The notes: generated by a model not told the origin, from the letters alone. A stretch of DNA of 64,000 nt from JACKNG01 sp040220855 (GCA_040220855.1 JAVJVZ010000036.1:72102-136101); one strand, 5' to 3'; shown: positions 1 to 9,655, numbered from the stretch's first letter. Numbers and translations: made by a program.

Positions 1-1910
1 ATGACGACCGCCGTGCCGAGCTCGGCGGCGGTCGCCTCGACCGCGTGTACGAGCGCCACGTAGTCCTCGAGTCGCTGCAGCGGCGGCATGAAGACGTGCA
101 GGCGCCCGTCGCGGATCTCCGTGCACAACGCCGTACGCACCACGCCGGTCGCATCGGGCGCGGCCGGCCGCGCGCGTTCGCCGCCGTGCGGCTGCGCCGG
201 CGCATGCACGAACCAGTGGCGCGGCAACAGCGGTTGGGCCGGAGCGAACGGATCGACCGGCGGAGGGGTCTCCTCGCCGCGTTCAGGCGCGCGCGGGAGC
301 GAACTGATGGGCAGGCGCAGTCCAAGCGGCGAATCGCCGGGCAGCAGGAAGAGATGGCCGCGGCGTAGCGGCCACGCGCCACTCTCCCAGTGGCCGTTGT
401 CGCCGCGCGCCAGGGGCAGCACGTAACCCGCCGGCTGGAACAGCGCGCCGTCGAACAGCCGCCGCAAGCGCTCGCGTTCGAGCGGCTCGGCGAGCGTGGC
501 GTCACGCGGATCGACGTTGACCGGCAGCGTGCCTTCCTTCCACAGGTAGTAGTAGGTGTCTTCGAAGGCGGTGTGTACGCAGCGCCCGGGCAGGCCGAGT
601 CGCGCGCCGAGCTTGCGCGCAAAGGCTTCGTCGATGCCGTCGACGAGCGGTCGCGCACCGCGCGCGAGATTGGCCAGCAAGGCGCTGTCCGACCACAGCA
701 CTTCGCCGTCCATGCGCCAGAAGATGCCTAGCGCCCAGCGCGGCAGCGGCTCGCCCGGGTACCACTTGCCGAGGCCGTGATGGACCAGGCCGCCGGGCGC
801 GTAGTGAGCCTTGAGTTTGCCGAGCAGCAGCTCGGCGGCGTGGCGCTTGTCGGGACCGTCGGCCGCGATCGTCCACTGCGGGCTCTCGAAATCGTCGATG
901 GAGACGAAGGTCGGCTCGCCGCCCATGGTCAGGCGCACGTCGCCGGCGGCAAGGCGCGCGTCGACTTCCGCGCCCAGCGTATCGATGCGCGCCCAGGTCG
1001 CATCGTCATAGGGCCTGGTGACGCGCGGGTCCTCGTGGATGCGCGCGACGGTGTTGCTGTAGGAAAACTCGACCTCGCACTGGTCGGTTGCGCCCTCGAT
1101 GGCGGCGGCGTGCGAGTAGTGCGGCGTGGCGGCGAGCGGGATGTGTCCCTCGGCAGCGAACAGGCCGGAGGTCGGGTCGAGCCCGACCCAGCCCGCGCCC
1201 GGCAGGTAGACCTCGGTCCAGGCGTGGAGGTCGCTGAAGTCGGCGCTCGGCCCGGACGGACCGTCGAGCGCCTTGACGTCCTCCACCAGCTGTACGAGGT
1301 AGCCGGAGACGAAGCGGCTGGCGAGGCCGAGATGACGCAGGATCTGTGCGAGCAGCCAGGCGCTGTCGCGGCACGATCCGCGGCCGAGCCTGAGCGTCTC
1401 CTCGCAGCTCTGCACGCCGGGTTCGAGGCGCACGATGTAGTCGATGTCGCGTTCCAGGCGCTGATTGAGCGCGACCAGGAAATCAATCGTCGGCATCTTC
1501 TCGCGCGGCACCTCGGCCAGCCACGCCGCGAGCAGCGGCCCACGCTCCTCGATCGCGAGGTAGGGTGCAAGATCGTCGGCGACCTCGGCCTCGTAGCTGA
1601 GCGGACACTCGAGTGCGCTGTCGTCGAGGAAGAAGTCGAACGGGTTGATCGCGACCATGTCGGCGATCACCTCGACGTCGATCTTGAGGTGACGCGCGCG
1701 CTCCGGGAAGACCAGGCGCGCGAGGTAGTTGTTGTAGGGATCCTGCTGCCAGTTGATGAAGTGGTCGGCCGGTTCGATCTTGAGCGAGTAAGCGTGCACG
1801 TGCGTGCGCGTGTGGGGCGCCGGGCGTACGCGCAGCACGTGCGGGGCGAGCTTGACGAGGCGATCGAAGTGGTATTCGGTGCTGTGCCGTACGGCGACGC
1901 GGATGCTCAA
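1..1910 (-). CDS. Transglutaminase-like protein with DUF2126 (C-terminal part beyond window)
   Basis: The visible 636 codons begin with a bacterial transglutaminase N-terminal domain (MSIRVAVRHSTEYHFDRL). A transglutaminase core follows, with a probable Cys-His-Asp triad in GSCRDSAW, DLHAWTEVY and DPTSG at roughly residues 170-240. The DUF2126 region comes next and runs off the left edge; family members reach about 1100 residues. The start is TTG, chosen because a strong GAGGAG ribosome site lies just upstream and the protein aligns from there. The gene is divergent from the ATP-grasp gene across only 71 bp. Proteins of this type accompany Anbu peptidases. The substrate is unknown; a peptide-modifying or hydrolytic role is inferred from the fold. 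Confidence 0.85.
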   Translation of the reverse strand, partial: MSIRVAVRHSTEYHFDRLVKLAPHVLRVRPAPHTRTHVHAYSLKIEPADHFINWQQDPYNNYLARLVFPERARHLKIDVEVIADMVAINPFDFFLDDSALECPLSYEAEVADDLAPYLAIEERGPLLAAWLAEVPREKMPTIDFLVALNQRLERDIDYIVRLEPGVQSCEETLRLGRGSCRDSAWLLAQILRHLGLASRFVSGYLVQLVEDVKALDGPSGPSADFSDLHAWTEVYLPGAGWVGLDPTSGLFAAEGHIPLAATPHYSHAAAIEGATDQCEVEFSYSNTVARIHEDPRVTRPYDDATWARIDTLGAEVDARLAAGDVRLTMGGEPTFVSIDDFESPQWTIAADGPDKRHAAELLLGKLKAHYAPGGLVHHGLGKWYPGEPLPRWALGIFWRMDGEVLWSDSALLANLARGARPLVDGIDEAFARKLGARLGLPGRCVHTAFEDTYYYLWKEGTLPVNVDPRDATLAEPLERERLRRLFDGALFQPAGYVLPLARGDNGHWESGAWPLRRGHLFLLPGDSPLGLRLPISSLPRAPERGEETPPPVDPFAPAQPLLPRHWFVHAPAQPHGGERARPAAPDATGVVRTALCTEIRDGRLHVFMPPLQRLEDYVALVHAVEATAAELGTAVV

Positions 1911-1981
1911 GGACGCTCTCCTCGCGGTTGCTTTTCGACCATCGGCGGCGCAAGATTGGTGCCAACGGTATTGCGTATTGT

Positions 1982-3421
1982 ATGAAATTCTCCTGGAAGC
2001 ATTACGACCCCGACGGCTTCTACGATGAGCTGATCAGCTCGCCCGGCTACCCGCGCACGGCCGGACGGCCCGTCGCCCGGCACATCCGCTCGCTGACCAC
2101 CGAGGAGATCCGCGAGCGCCAGATGGCAGCGGAGATCGCGGTCAAGACCATGGGCATTACGTTCACGGTCTATTCACAGGGCACCAACATCGATCGCGCC
2201 TGGCCCTACGACATCATCCCGCGCACCATCTCCGGTAAGGACTGGGACCGCGTCGAGGCGGGTCTCATTCAGCGCCTCACCGCGCTCAACCGTTTCATCG
2301 ACGACATCTACAACGACCAGAAGATCTTCAAGGACGGCATCGTACCGCCCGAGCTGATCCTCGAATCGACCAACTACCGCGCCGCCTGCGCGGGCATGAA
2401 GCCCAAGTTTGGTGCATGGGCGCACATCTGCGGTTCCGATCTCATCCGCGATCGCGACGGCACCTTCTACGTTCTCGAGGACAACCTGCGCGTACCCTCC
2501 GGCGTGTCGTACATGCTGGAGAACCGCAAGGTCACCAAGCGCGTGTTCCCCGAACTCTTCGAAGAAGAGAACATGCGCCCGATCGGCGAGTACACCTCGC
2601 ACCTGTTCGATACCCTGGCCTCGCTGTCGCCGCGCAAGCTCGACTATCCCGAAGTCGTGGTGCTGACGCCCGGCATCTACAACTCGGCCTACTTCGAGCA
2701 TTCCTACCTCGCCCAGCAGATGGGCGCGGAACTGGTCGAAGGCAGCGACCTGTTCGTCGCCGACGACGACTGCGTCTACATGCGCACCATTTCGGGGCCG
2801 GCGCGGGTCGACGTCATCTACCGGCGCATCGACGATCTCTTCCTCGACCCGGAGGTGTTCAACCCGGACTCCGCGCTCGGCGTGCCGGGCCTGATGCGCG
2901 CGTGGCTGAAAGGCACGGTGGCGCTCGCCAATGCCCCTGGCGCGGGCGTCGCCGACGACAAGGCCGTCTATACCTACGTGCCCGACATCATCCGCTACTA
3001 CCTCGGCGAAGAACCCATCATTCCCAACGTCGAGACCTACCGCTGCGGTGAAAAGGCGGCGCGCGATCACGTGTTGAAGAACCTCGACAAGCTGGTGGTC
3101 AAGCCGGCCAACGAATCGGGCGGTTACGGCATGCTGATCGGGCCGGCCGCGAGCGAGCGCGAGCGCCGTGCGTTCGCCAAGCGCATCCGCGCCAACCCGC
3201 GCAACTACGTTGCGCAGCCGCTCATCTCGCTGTCGACCTGCCCGACCGTGTGTCCGACCGGTATCGAGCCGCGTCACGTCGACCTGCGTCCCTTCGTGTT
3301 GCAGGGCGCGCGCCACTACGTCACCCCGGGCGGCCTCACCCGCGTCGCGCTGGTCAAAGGGTCCTATGTCGTCAACTCCTCGCAGGGCGGCGGCAGCAAG
3401 GACACCTGGATCGTCGACTGA
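1982..3421 (+). CDS. Circularly permuted ATP-grasp family protein (COG2308)
   Basis: 479 residues. The sequence is that of the DUF404/DUF407 circularly permuted ATP-grasp family, including the conserved N-terminal stretch KHYDPDGFYDEL, the LEDNLRVPSGVSYMLENR motif and the KPANESGGYGM ATP-grasp segment. ATP-grasp enzymes join a carboxylate to an amine through an acyl-phosphate, so a peptide-ligase-like reaction is likely, but the substrate is not known. The ATG at 1982 matches the usual family N terminus; an in-frame upstream ATG at 1928 would add 18 unlikely residues. The stop overlaps the next start by one base (TGATG), so it is coupled to the alpha-E gene. Part of the Anbu locus. Confidence 0.9.
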   Translation: MKFSWKHYDPDGFYDELISSPGYPRTAGRPVARHIRSLTTEEIRERQMAAEIAVKTMGITFTVYSQGTNIDRAWPYDIIPRTISGKDWDRVEAGLIQRLTALNRFIDDIYNDQKIFKDGIVPPELILESTNYRAACAGMKPKFGAWAHICGSDLIRDRDGTFYVLEDNLRVPSGVSYMLENRKVTKRVFPELFEEENMRPIGEYTSHLFDTLASLSPRKLDYPEVVVLTPGIYNSAYFEHSYLAQQMGAELVEGSDLFVADDDCVYMRTISGPARVDVIYRRIDDLFLDPEVFNPDSALGVPGLMRAWLKGTVALANAPGAGVADDKAVYTYVPDIIRYYLGEEPIIPNVETYRCGEKAARDHVLKNLDKLVVKPANESGGYGMLIGPAASERERRAFAKRIRANPRNYVAQPLISLSTCPTVCPTGIEPRHVDLRPFVLQGARHYVTPGGLTRVALVKGSYVVNSSQGGGSKDTWIVD

Positions 3422-4380
3422 TGCTCTCGCGCGTCGCCGAACGGATCTACTGGCTGGGGCGCTACCTCGAGCGCATCGAGAACACTGCGCGCATGGTCAG
3501 CGTGTACGGCAACGTGCTGCTCGACCTGCCGCGCCCGGCCAAGCTGGTGTGGGAGTCGCTGCTCGCGACCACCGGCAGCAGCGAACTCTTCGCCGAGCGC
3601 TACTCGCGCGCGGACGAACGCAACGTGGTCAAGTTCTACCTTGCCGACACCACCAATCCGTCGTCGATCCTGATGTCGGTTGCGCTTGCGCGCGAGAACG
3701 CGCGCACGGTGCGCGAAATCGTGCCGAGCAATACTTGGGAAGGCATCAACGACCTCCATATCTACATCCAGGATCGCCTCGACGGCGGGCTCGCGCGACG
3801 CGGGCGGGACGAGTTCCTGACCCACGTCATCAACGCCTGCCAGTTCATCATCGGCGGACTCGACAGCACCATGAGCCGCGACGCGGCCTACCAGTTCCTC
3901 AGTGCCGGTCGCTACCTCGAGCGCGCCGACATGACCTCGCGCATCGTCGATGTCGGCGTCGCCAACGTGTTTCCGTGGGTCGCCTGGATGCATGGGGGCG
4001 AGGTCCCGGACGGCGTCCAGAGCCCCTACGAGAGCGTGCTGTGGATGAGCGTGCTGCGGTCGCTGAGCGCGCTGCAGATGTACCGCCGCCTGGTGCCGGA
4101 GCGCGTGCGCGCCGACGAGGTGGTGACCTTCCTGCTGCAGGACGAGTATTTCCCACGCGCAGTTGCACACTGCATCCGCGCGGTGCAGACCAGCCTCGAT
4201 GCGCTGCCCAACGATGAACTCGCGGTCGCCGCGGCATTGTCCGCGGTGCGCCACGTGCACGATGCGGACATCGACGGCATTCTCGAAAAGAACCGGCTGC
4301 ACGAATTCATCGACGGCCTGCAGATCGATTTCGGCGCCGTGCACAACGCCATCCGCGAGACCTGGTTCCTGCCCGGCTGA
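3421..4380 (+). CDS. Alpha-E domain protein (DUF403, COG2307)
   Basis: 319 residues. The N terminus MLSRVAERIYWLGRYLERIE is diagnostic of the alpha-helical Alpha-E family, and the rest is helix-rich with the conserved LSAGRYLERADMTSRI-type segment near residue 160. The family has no established enzymatic role but is nearly always paired or fused with the circularly permuted ATP-grasp protein, as here, where start and stop overlap by one base. It probably acts as the partner of that ligase in the cytoplasm. It converges on the Anbu gene across about 150 bp of non-coding sequence. Confidence 0.88.
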   Translation: MLSRVAERIYWLGRYLERIENTARMVSVYGNVLLDLPRPAKLVWESLLATTGSSELFAERYSRADERNVVKFYLADTTNPSSILMSVALARENARTVREIVPSNTWEGINDLHIYIQDRLDGGLARRGRDEFLTHVINACQFIIGGLDSTMSRDAAYQFLSAGRYLERADMTSRIVDVGVANVFPWVAWMHGGEVPDGVQSPYESVLWMSVLRSLSALQMYRRLVPERVRADEVVTFLLQDEYFPRAVAHCIRAVQTSLDALPNDELAVAAALSAVRHVHDADIDGILEKNRLHEFIDGLQIDFGAVHNAIRETWFLPG

Positions 4381-4534
4381 GGCCTGGGATCCGCCTGCGG
4401 TCAGGCGCACGGATGGCCGCCTCCGAACGGCTGGACGGCGTGCGGTGGTGCACCGTCGAGCGCGTATCCTCGAACGGCCGAGCGGGCGGTCTCCAGGCCA
4501 GCGCGCGGGGCCGGTCCTGGCGGCAGCGCGAACC

Positions 4535-5308
4535 TCAGCCGGGCGGCGCCGGATCCTGCACCTGCGGCTGTTCGTCCAGCGGATGGTCCCAGGCGTGCGC
4601 CCACGCCGGGTGCGGCAGCGAGCGGAAAGCATCCTTGAGACGCTGGTCCCAGCTGCGCTTGAGTTCGCGCAGGTAGTCGCTGTCTTCGTCGAGCATGAGG
4701 CGGTTCTTCAACACGAGCGAATCGGCGGCGTAGGCGATGACCTCGATCGGCGGCCCGACGGTGACGTTCGAGCGCATCGTGGAATCCATCGAGACCAGCC
4801 CGCACAGGACCGCGGTATGCAGCGCGGTTTCGGGGCTGATGATGCGATCGAGGATCGGCTTGCCGTACTTGCTCTCGCCGATCTGCAGGAAAGGCGTCGT
4901 GCGCGAGGTCGAGATGTGGTTGCCCTGCGGGTAAATCAGCATGACGTCCGCCGGCGAACCGGCGATCTGGCCACCGAAGATCACGCTGGACTCGAAATCG
5001 ACGCCGCCGCCGGCCTTCTGCTGCTGCATGATGCTGACCTGGCCGATGTAGTCGGCCGCCTCGTCGAGCGACTTCATCGTCATCAGCGACATCGGCATGC
5101 CCTGGGCGATATCGTGCTTGAGCTGGTTGACGATAGCCTGGCTGGTGGCGAGGTTGCCGGCAGTTAACAGGCAGAACTGGCGCTGGCCGTCGACGCCGAA
5201 GGTGTGCATCTTGGAATAGGTGCTGATCTGGTCGACGCCGGCGTTGGTGCGGGAGTCGGACACGAAGACGAGTCCGGCGTTGAGCTTGATCGCGAGGCAA
5301 TAGGTCAT
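4535..5308 (-). CDS. Anbu-type proteasome-like peptidase (COG3484)
   Basis: 257 residues. MTYCLAIKLNAGLVFVSDSR at the start is the Anbu (ancestral beta-subunit) signature: Thr2 becomes the catalytic N-terminal nucleophile after Met removal, followed by the SDSRTNAG segment and a proteasome beta fold, with GLVSMDSTMRSNVTVGPP near the C-terminal part. The start at 5308 is fixed by the need for Thr2. It lies convergent to the ATP-grasp/alpha-E pair, and all members of the known Anbu neighbourhood (transglutaminase, ATP-grasp, alpha-E, peptidase) are present. Anbu proteins assemble into HslV-like particles, but their physiological substrate is unresolved. Confidence 0.9.
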   Translation of the reverse strand: MTYCLAIKLNAGLVFVSDSRTNAGVDQISTYSKMHTFGVDGQRQFCLLTAGNLATSQAIVNQLKHDIAQGMPMSLMTMKSLDEAADYIGQVSIMQQQKAGGGVDFESSVIFGGQIAGSPADVMLIYPQGNHISTSRTTPFLQIGESKYGKPILDRIISPETALHTAVLCGLVSMDSTMRSNVTVGPPIEVIAYAADSLVLKNRLMLDEDSDYLRELKRSWDQRLKDAFRSLPHPAWAHAWDHPLDEQPQVQDPAPPG

Positions 5309-5403
5309 CGAGGGGAAACCGGACGAGAAGGCGGAGAGCAAGATTAGGCCCCCGAGGGGGGGGACGCAAGCGCCCCCGGGAGAAGGTTCACGATTGCGCG
5401 CCA

Positions 5404-5424
5404 GGCGCCCGAAAAGCGGGCGCC
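5404..5424. terminator. GC-rich stem-loop downstream of the ccm operon
   Basis: A perfect 8-bp inverted repeat (GGCGCCCG, loop AAAAG, CGGGCGCC) lies just past the ccmI stop codon and before the anbu start. There is no T-run in either direction, so it may be a weak or Rho-assisted terminator rather than a classical intrinsic one. Confidence 0.45.
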
Positions 5425-5450
5425 GGCCAGGTATCGGCGCGTGCGCGGGC

Positions 5451-6647
5451 TCATTCGACGAGCGTATCGATGACGATTTCGACGCTGCCTTCCGCCGCCG
5501 GTGCGAACGGCGCGCTGCGCCCCTCGAGATCGCCGGCCTGGGCTTGCGGCGAGCCACCGCGGGCAACGCGAGCGACCACGTAGACGGCGTCGAAATCCGC
5601 CAGTGATGCGCCCGGCAGCATGGCCATGCCGGCATCGAGGCGTGTCGTCAGCGGCAGCTCGTCGAGACGGTGGCGCGCGACGGCGAGCGGCGCCGGCGGG
5701 CCGTCCACCGCGCGCGCCAGTACGAAAACCGCGGTGTCGCCGGGCGGCGCCGTGTCGAGGCCGGCGAGCAGCGCCGGAGCGAGGCTCACGGTGACTTCGA
5801 CCGCCGCTGGCGCCGCGGCGGCGGTGGGCGCACTGGTCGTCGCTGCCGGGTCGAAGCGGGCGATGAGCGACTCGAGCTCGGCGCGAAACGGCGCGTCCGC
5901 CGGCAGGCCGGCCCGGGCACGGCGCCACAGCGCGAGGGCCTCGTCGCGCGCACCGGATTGCTCGAGCGCGATACCCTTGATGACCATCGCGGTGACGTTG
6001 TCGGCGTCGCGCGCTAGCACTTCCTCCACCAGCGCCCGCGCACGCTCGCCGAAACGGCCGCCTTCGCGCATGGCGAGGGCGTCGACGAGCAGCAGCTTGG
6101 CGGCGTCGTCGGCCGGTGCCAGCGTCACCACGCGCTCGGCGGCGGTGACGGCCTCGTCGTACTCGCCCATCGAGAGCGTGGTCCGCGCGAGCACCTCCCA
6201 GGCTTCGCGATCGTCCGGCTCGCGCACCGTCTGCCGACGCACTTCCCCGAGCAGAAAGCGCACCGTCGTGCGCGGCTCGCCGAGACGCGTGCCGGGATTC
6301 TCGAGCGCGAACTCGCCGACGCGCGGCATGCCGAGCTCGTGGTAGAGCGGCAGCGTGGCGGCGAGGATGACGATGACCACCAGCGCGAGCGCGGCGCGGC
6401 TGCCACGGCGCCAGGTGCGCGGCGCGGCCACCGTGGCATCGACCACGGCACGTTCGAGCTCGGCGCGTGCGGCGGGCGCGACCTCGGCGTCGATGTCGCC
6501 GGCGGCGAGGTCAGCAGCGAACTCGTCGAGCCGGCGCAGGTGATCGTGGCGCGTGTCGTCTTCCGGCGCGGCCGGCGGGCGCCGCAGCGGCAGCAGCATC
6601 AGGGCCGCGGTGAGCACCGCGAACAGGGCGAGCAGGGCGACGAACAT
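5451..6647 (-). CDS. ccmI: Cytochrome c maturation protein CcmI
   Basis: 398 residues, last gene of the ccm operon. The N terminus MFVALLALFAVLTAALMLLPL is a membrane segment, followed by a cytoplasmic loop, a second membrane helix near residues 85-105, then a periplasmic TPR-type region (GEYDEAVTAAERV) and a C-terminal globular domain of the CcmH/CycH kind. CcmI recruits apocytochrome c and hands it to the haem-ligation complex CcmF/H. The start overlaps the ccmH stop by one base (TGATG). Upstream in-frame codons exist but would overlap ccmH extensively. Confidence 0.9.
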   Translation of the reverse strand: MFVALLALFAVLTAALMLLPLRRPPAAPEDDTRHDHLRRLDEFAADLAAGDIDAEVAPAARAELERAVVDATVAAPRTWRRGSRAALALVVIVILAATLPLYHELGMPRVGEFALENPGTRLGEPRTTVRFLLGEVRRQTVREPDDREAWEVLARTTLSMGEYDEAVTAAERVVTLAPADDAAKLLLVDALAMREGGRFGERARALVEEVLARDADNVTAMVIKGIALEQSGARDEALALWRRARAGLPADAPFRAELESLIARFDPAATTSAPTAAAAPAAVEVTVSLAPALLAGLDTAPPGDTAVFVLARAVDGPPAPLAVARHRLDELPLTTRLDAGMAMLPGASLADFDAVYVVARVARGGSPQAQAGDLEGRSAPFAPAAEGSVEIVIDTLVE

Positions 6648-7129
6648 CAGTCGCTTCCGGCACCACTGTCGCGACGTTCTGCGGCGACCAGCTCGGCGAG
6701 CCGCGCGCGCTCTTCCTCGTTCAGTGCAGCCGGCGGCAGTGTGCGCCGGCGGGCCAGGCGGATCACCACGATCACGGCGACCAGAGCGAGCGCGGCAGGC
6801 GCCAGCCACAGCAGCAGCGTGCTCGACTTGACCGGCGGACGGTACAGCACGAAGTCACCGTAGCGTTCGACCATGAAGGCGTGTACTTCCTCGTCGCTCG
6901 CGCCGGCGCTGACCATGCGGTAGACCTCGTCGCGCAGATCCTGCGCGAGGTCCGCGTGCGAGTCGGCCAGCGACTGGTTCTGGCACACCAGGCAGCGCAG
7001 CTCGGCGAGCAGATCGTCGTAGCGCCGCTGTCGCACCGGGTCGTCGAAGGCGAGCGGGGTGTCGGCGGCCACGGCGGCTGCCGCGCAGCTGCACAGGACG
7101 AGCAGCAGCAGGCCGCGCAGCGCGCTCAC
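6647..7129 (-). CDS. ccmH: Cytochrome c maturation thiol reductase subunit CcmH
   Basis: 160 residues. An N-terminal signal/anchor (about residues 1-22) precedes the conserved motif LRCLVCQNQS with the redox pair Cys46 and Cys49, then a helical domain with VYRMVSAGASDEEVHAFMVERYGDFVLYRPP and a C-terminal membrane helix (about residues 105-125). CcmH reduces the CXXCH cysteines of apocytochrome c with CcmG in the periplasm before haem ligation. The stop overlaps ccmI by one base, and the 5' end overlaps the end of ccmG by 4 bases. Confidence 0.93.
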   Translation of the reverse strand: MSALRGLLLLVLCSCAAAAVAADTPLAFDDPVRQRRYDDLLAELRCLVCQNQSLADSHADLAQDLRDEVYRMVSAGASDEEVHAFMVERYGDFVLYRPPVKSSTLLLWLAPAALALVAVIVVIRLARRRTLPPAALNEEERARLAELVAAERRDSGAGSD

Positions 7130-7653
7130 GAGCCACCCCCGTATTGCTCGACGAGCGGCGCGATGTCGCGCTCGTAGGTGGCGGCATCGAGCGGCCCGAT
7201 GTGCTTGTGCCGGATCACGCCCGTGGCATCGATGAGGAAGGTCTCGGGCACGCCATACACGCCGAGGTCGAGTCCCAGGCGGCCGTCGTGATCATGGAGA
7301 CTCAGGCGGTACGGGTCGCCGCGCTCCGCGAGCCAGCGGCGCGCGTCGGCGCGCTCGTCCTTGTAATTGAGGCCGATCAGCGTCACGCGGCCCTGGCGCG
7401 CGAGTTCGACCAGCAGGGGATGCTCCTGGCGGCAGGCCACGCACCACGAGGCCCATACGTTGAGCAGGTAGGCCTGTCCGAGCAGGTCGCCACGGGCAAC
7501 CTGCTCGCCGGGAGCGGCGAGGCGCTCGAGGGTGAAACCCGGCAGCGGCTTGCCGATCAAGGGCGAGGGCACGTGGCGCGGATCGCGTTGCAGGCCGACG
7601 GCGAGGAAAGCCACGACCACGACGAACAGCGCGAACGGCAGCGCGAAACGCAC
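7126..7653 (-). CDS. ccmG: Thiol:disulfide interchange protein CcmG/DsbE
   Basis: 175 residues with an N-terminal membrane anchor (residues 2-20) and a thioredoxin domain bearing the active site WASWCVACRQEH (Cys71, Cys74) and the cis-Pro region YGVPETFLID. It keeps the haem-ligation cysteines of apocytochrome c reduced, receiving electrons from DsbD/CcdA. The start is a GTG 11 bases after the ccmF stop, chosen because the resulting protein has the family length and begins directly with the anchor helix; the longer in-frame reading would lie inside ccmF. Confidence 0.92.
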   Translation of the reverse strand: MRFALPFALFVVVVAFLAVGLQRDPRHVPSPLIGKPLPGFTLERLAAPGEQVARGDLLGQAYLLNVWASWCVACRQEHPLLVELARQGRVTLIGLNYKDERADARRWLAERGDPYRLSLHDHDGRLGLDLGVYGVPETFLIDATGVIRHKHIGPLDAATYERDIAPLVEQYGGGS

Positions 7654-7664
7654 CTCGGCCTGCC

Positions 7665-9653
7665 TCAGCCGCGCGCCGTGCGTGCGCGCTCGCGCTCGCC
7701 GGTAAGCGTCGCCCCCCGTGCAGCGTGCGCGCGCCTGAAGCGCGGGTCGCGCGTTGCCAGCAGCGCGCCCGCTGCCATCAGCAGGGCGCCCAGCCACAGC
7801 CAGCGCACGTAGGGCTTGACCGACAGGCGCACGCTCCAGGCGCCGTCCTCGAGCGGCTCGCCGAGCGCGACGTAGAGGTCGCGCGTGAGGCCCGGCGCGA
7901 TGCCCGCTTCGGTCATCGGCATGCCGCGCACCGTGTAGAGCCGCTTCTCTGCTTCGAGCTCGGTGACGAGTTCATCGCCACGGCGCACAGCGAAGCGCGC
8001 CGCGGTGGCAGTGTAGTTGGGCCCCTCGACGGTGCGCGCGCCGATCATCTCGAAGCTCACGCCGCCCAGTTCGGCGACGTCGCCGGCCGCCATGCGCACG
8101 TGCTTGTCGATGCCGTAGAGACTGACCAGCGTGACGCCGACCACGGTGACGGCGAAGCCGACGTGCGCGAGGCTCTGGCCAAGGAAAGCGGGCGGCAGCG
8201 TGACGAGGGCGAGCAGCGGGCGCTGGCGCGCGCGGCAGCGGGCGACGACGGCAGCGGCAGTGGCGAGGAGCACCCACAGCGCGAGGGCGAGACCGAGCGC
8301 CGCCTCGACGCGATGGCCGGGGTCGAGCATCAGTGCCGCCGCGGTGACGAACACCACCGTGCCGACCAGCGGGTAGCGCAGCGGTCGCACCAGGCGGGCG
8401 AGACGGTCGCGTTTCCAGTGCGCTTGCTGGCCGAGGCCGATGAGCACCAGCAGCGGTGCCATGAGCGGCACGAACACCGCGTTGAAGTATGGCGGGCCGA
8501 CCGAGATCTTGCCGAGCCCGAGGGCGTCCAGCGCGAGCGGGTAAAGCGTGCCGAGCAGCACCGTTGCCGTCGCCACCGAGAGCAGCACGCTGTTGGCGAG
8601 CAGGAACGACTCGCGCGAGGTGAGGCCGTAGTCCGCGCTGCGCAGCGTACCCGGGCCGCGCCAGGCATAGAGCGCGAGGGCGCCGCCGACGATGACGCCG
8701 AGGAAGGCGAGGATGAAGACACCGCGGGCGGGATCGGTGGCGAATGCGTGCACCGAGGTGAGCACGCCCGAGCGCACCAGGAAGGTGCCGAGCAGGCTCA
8801 GGCCGAAGGCGGCAATGGCGAGCAGCACCGTCCAGCTCTTGAAGACGTCGCGCTTCTCGGTCGCGGCGAGCGAGTGGATCAGCGCCGTGCCGACCAGCCA
8901 CGGCATGAACGAGGCGTTCTCGACCGGATCCCAGAACCACCAGCCTCCCCAGCCGAGCTCGTAGTAGGCCCACCAGCTGCCGAGCGCGATGCCGACGGTG
9001 AGGAAGGCCCAGGCAAGCAGCGTCCAGGGTCGTGCCCAGCGTGCCCAGGCGCTGTCGAGATGGCCGCCGAGCAGGCCGGCGACGGCGAAGGCGAAGGCCA
9101 CCGAGAAGCCGACGTAGCCGGTGTAGAGCATCGGCGGGTGGATGATGAGCCCCGGATCCTGCAAGAGCGGGTTGAGGTCGGCGCCATCGGCGGGCGGCGG
9201 AATCTCGCGCAGGAAAGGGTTGGAGGTCAGCAGCATGAAGAGCAGGAAGCCGACGCTGACGAGCCCCATCACGGCGAGCACGCGGGCGACGAAGGCCGGC
9301 GGCAGTCCGTTGCTGCGCCAGCTGACCGCGGCGGTCCACATCGCGAGCAGGAGTACCCACAGCAGCAGCGAGCCCTCGTGGGCACCCCAGACCGCGGACA
9401 CCCGGTAGAACACCGGCAGCGCGGAGTTCGAGTTCTGCGCCACGTAGGCGACAGTGAAGTCGTTGGCGACGAAAGCCCACACCAGTGCGCCGAAGGCGAG
9501 CGCGACGAGCAGGCACTGCACGCGCGCGGCCGGGCGCGCCAGCGCCATCCACACCAGGTCGCCGCGCGCCGCGCCGACCAGCGGCACGAGCGTCTGCAGG
9601 GCCGCCACGGCGAGCGCCAGCACCAGCGCGAAATGGCCGAGTTCGGCGATCAT
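7665..9653 (-). CDS. ccmF: Cytochrome c haem lyase subunit CcmF
   Basis: 662 residues, polytopic inner-membrane protein. It carries the signature WGAHEGSLLLW (about residue 89) and the haem-handling WWFWDPVENASFMPWL motif (about residues 235-250), with a large periplasmic loop before the last helix. CcmF attaches haem from CcmE to the CXXCH motif of apocytochrome c. It starts with ATG right after ccmE. A very long antisense open frame here reflects base composition only. Confidence 0.95.
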   Translation of the reverse strand: MIAELGHFALVLALAVAALQTLVPLVGAARGDLVWMALARPAARVQCLLVALAFGALVWAFVANDFTVAYVAQNSNSALPVFYRVSAVWGAHEGSLLLWVLLLAMWTAAVSWRSNGLPPAFVARVLAVMGLVSVGFLLFMLLTSNPFLREIPPPADGADLNPLLQDPGLIIHPPMLYTGYVGFSVAFAFAVAGLLGGHLDSAWARWARPWTLLAWAFLTVGIALGSWWAYYELGWGGWWFWDPVENASFMPWLVGTALIHSLAATEKRDVFKSWTVLLAIAAFGLSLLGTFLVRSGVLTSVHAFATDPARGVFILAFLGVIVGGALALYAWRGPGTLRSADYGLTSRESFLLANSVLLSVATATVLLGTLYPLALDALGLGKISVGPPYFNAVFVPLMAPLLVLIGLGQQAHWKRDRLARLVRPLRYPLVGTVVFVTAAALMLDPGHRVEAALGLALALWVLLATAAAVVARCRARQRPLLALVTLPPAFLGQSLAHVGFAVTVVGVTLVSLYGIDKHVRMAAGDVAELGGVSFEMIGARTVEGPNYTATAARFAVRRGDELVTELEAEKRLYTVRGMPMTEAGIAPGLTRDLYVALGEPLEDGAWSVRLSVKPYVRWLWLGALLMAAGALLATRDPRFRRAHAARGATLTGERERARTARG

Positions 9654-9655
9654 GT

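Noticed and set aside
777..1985. Long plus-strand open frame opposite the transglutaminase gene
   Set aside because: The minus strand shows clear transglutaminase motifs and a good ribosome site; the plus-strand translation has no recognisable domain.
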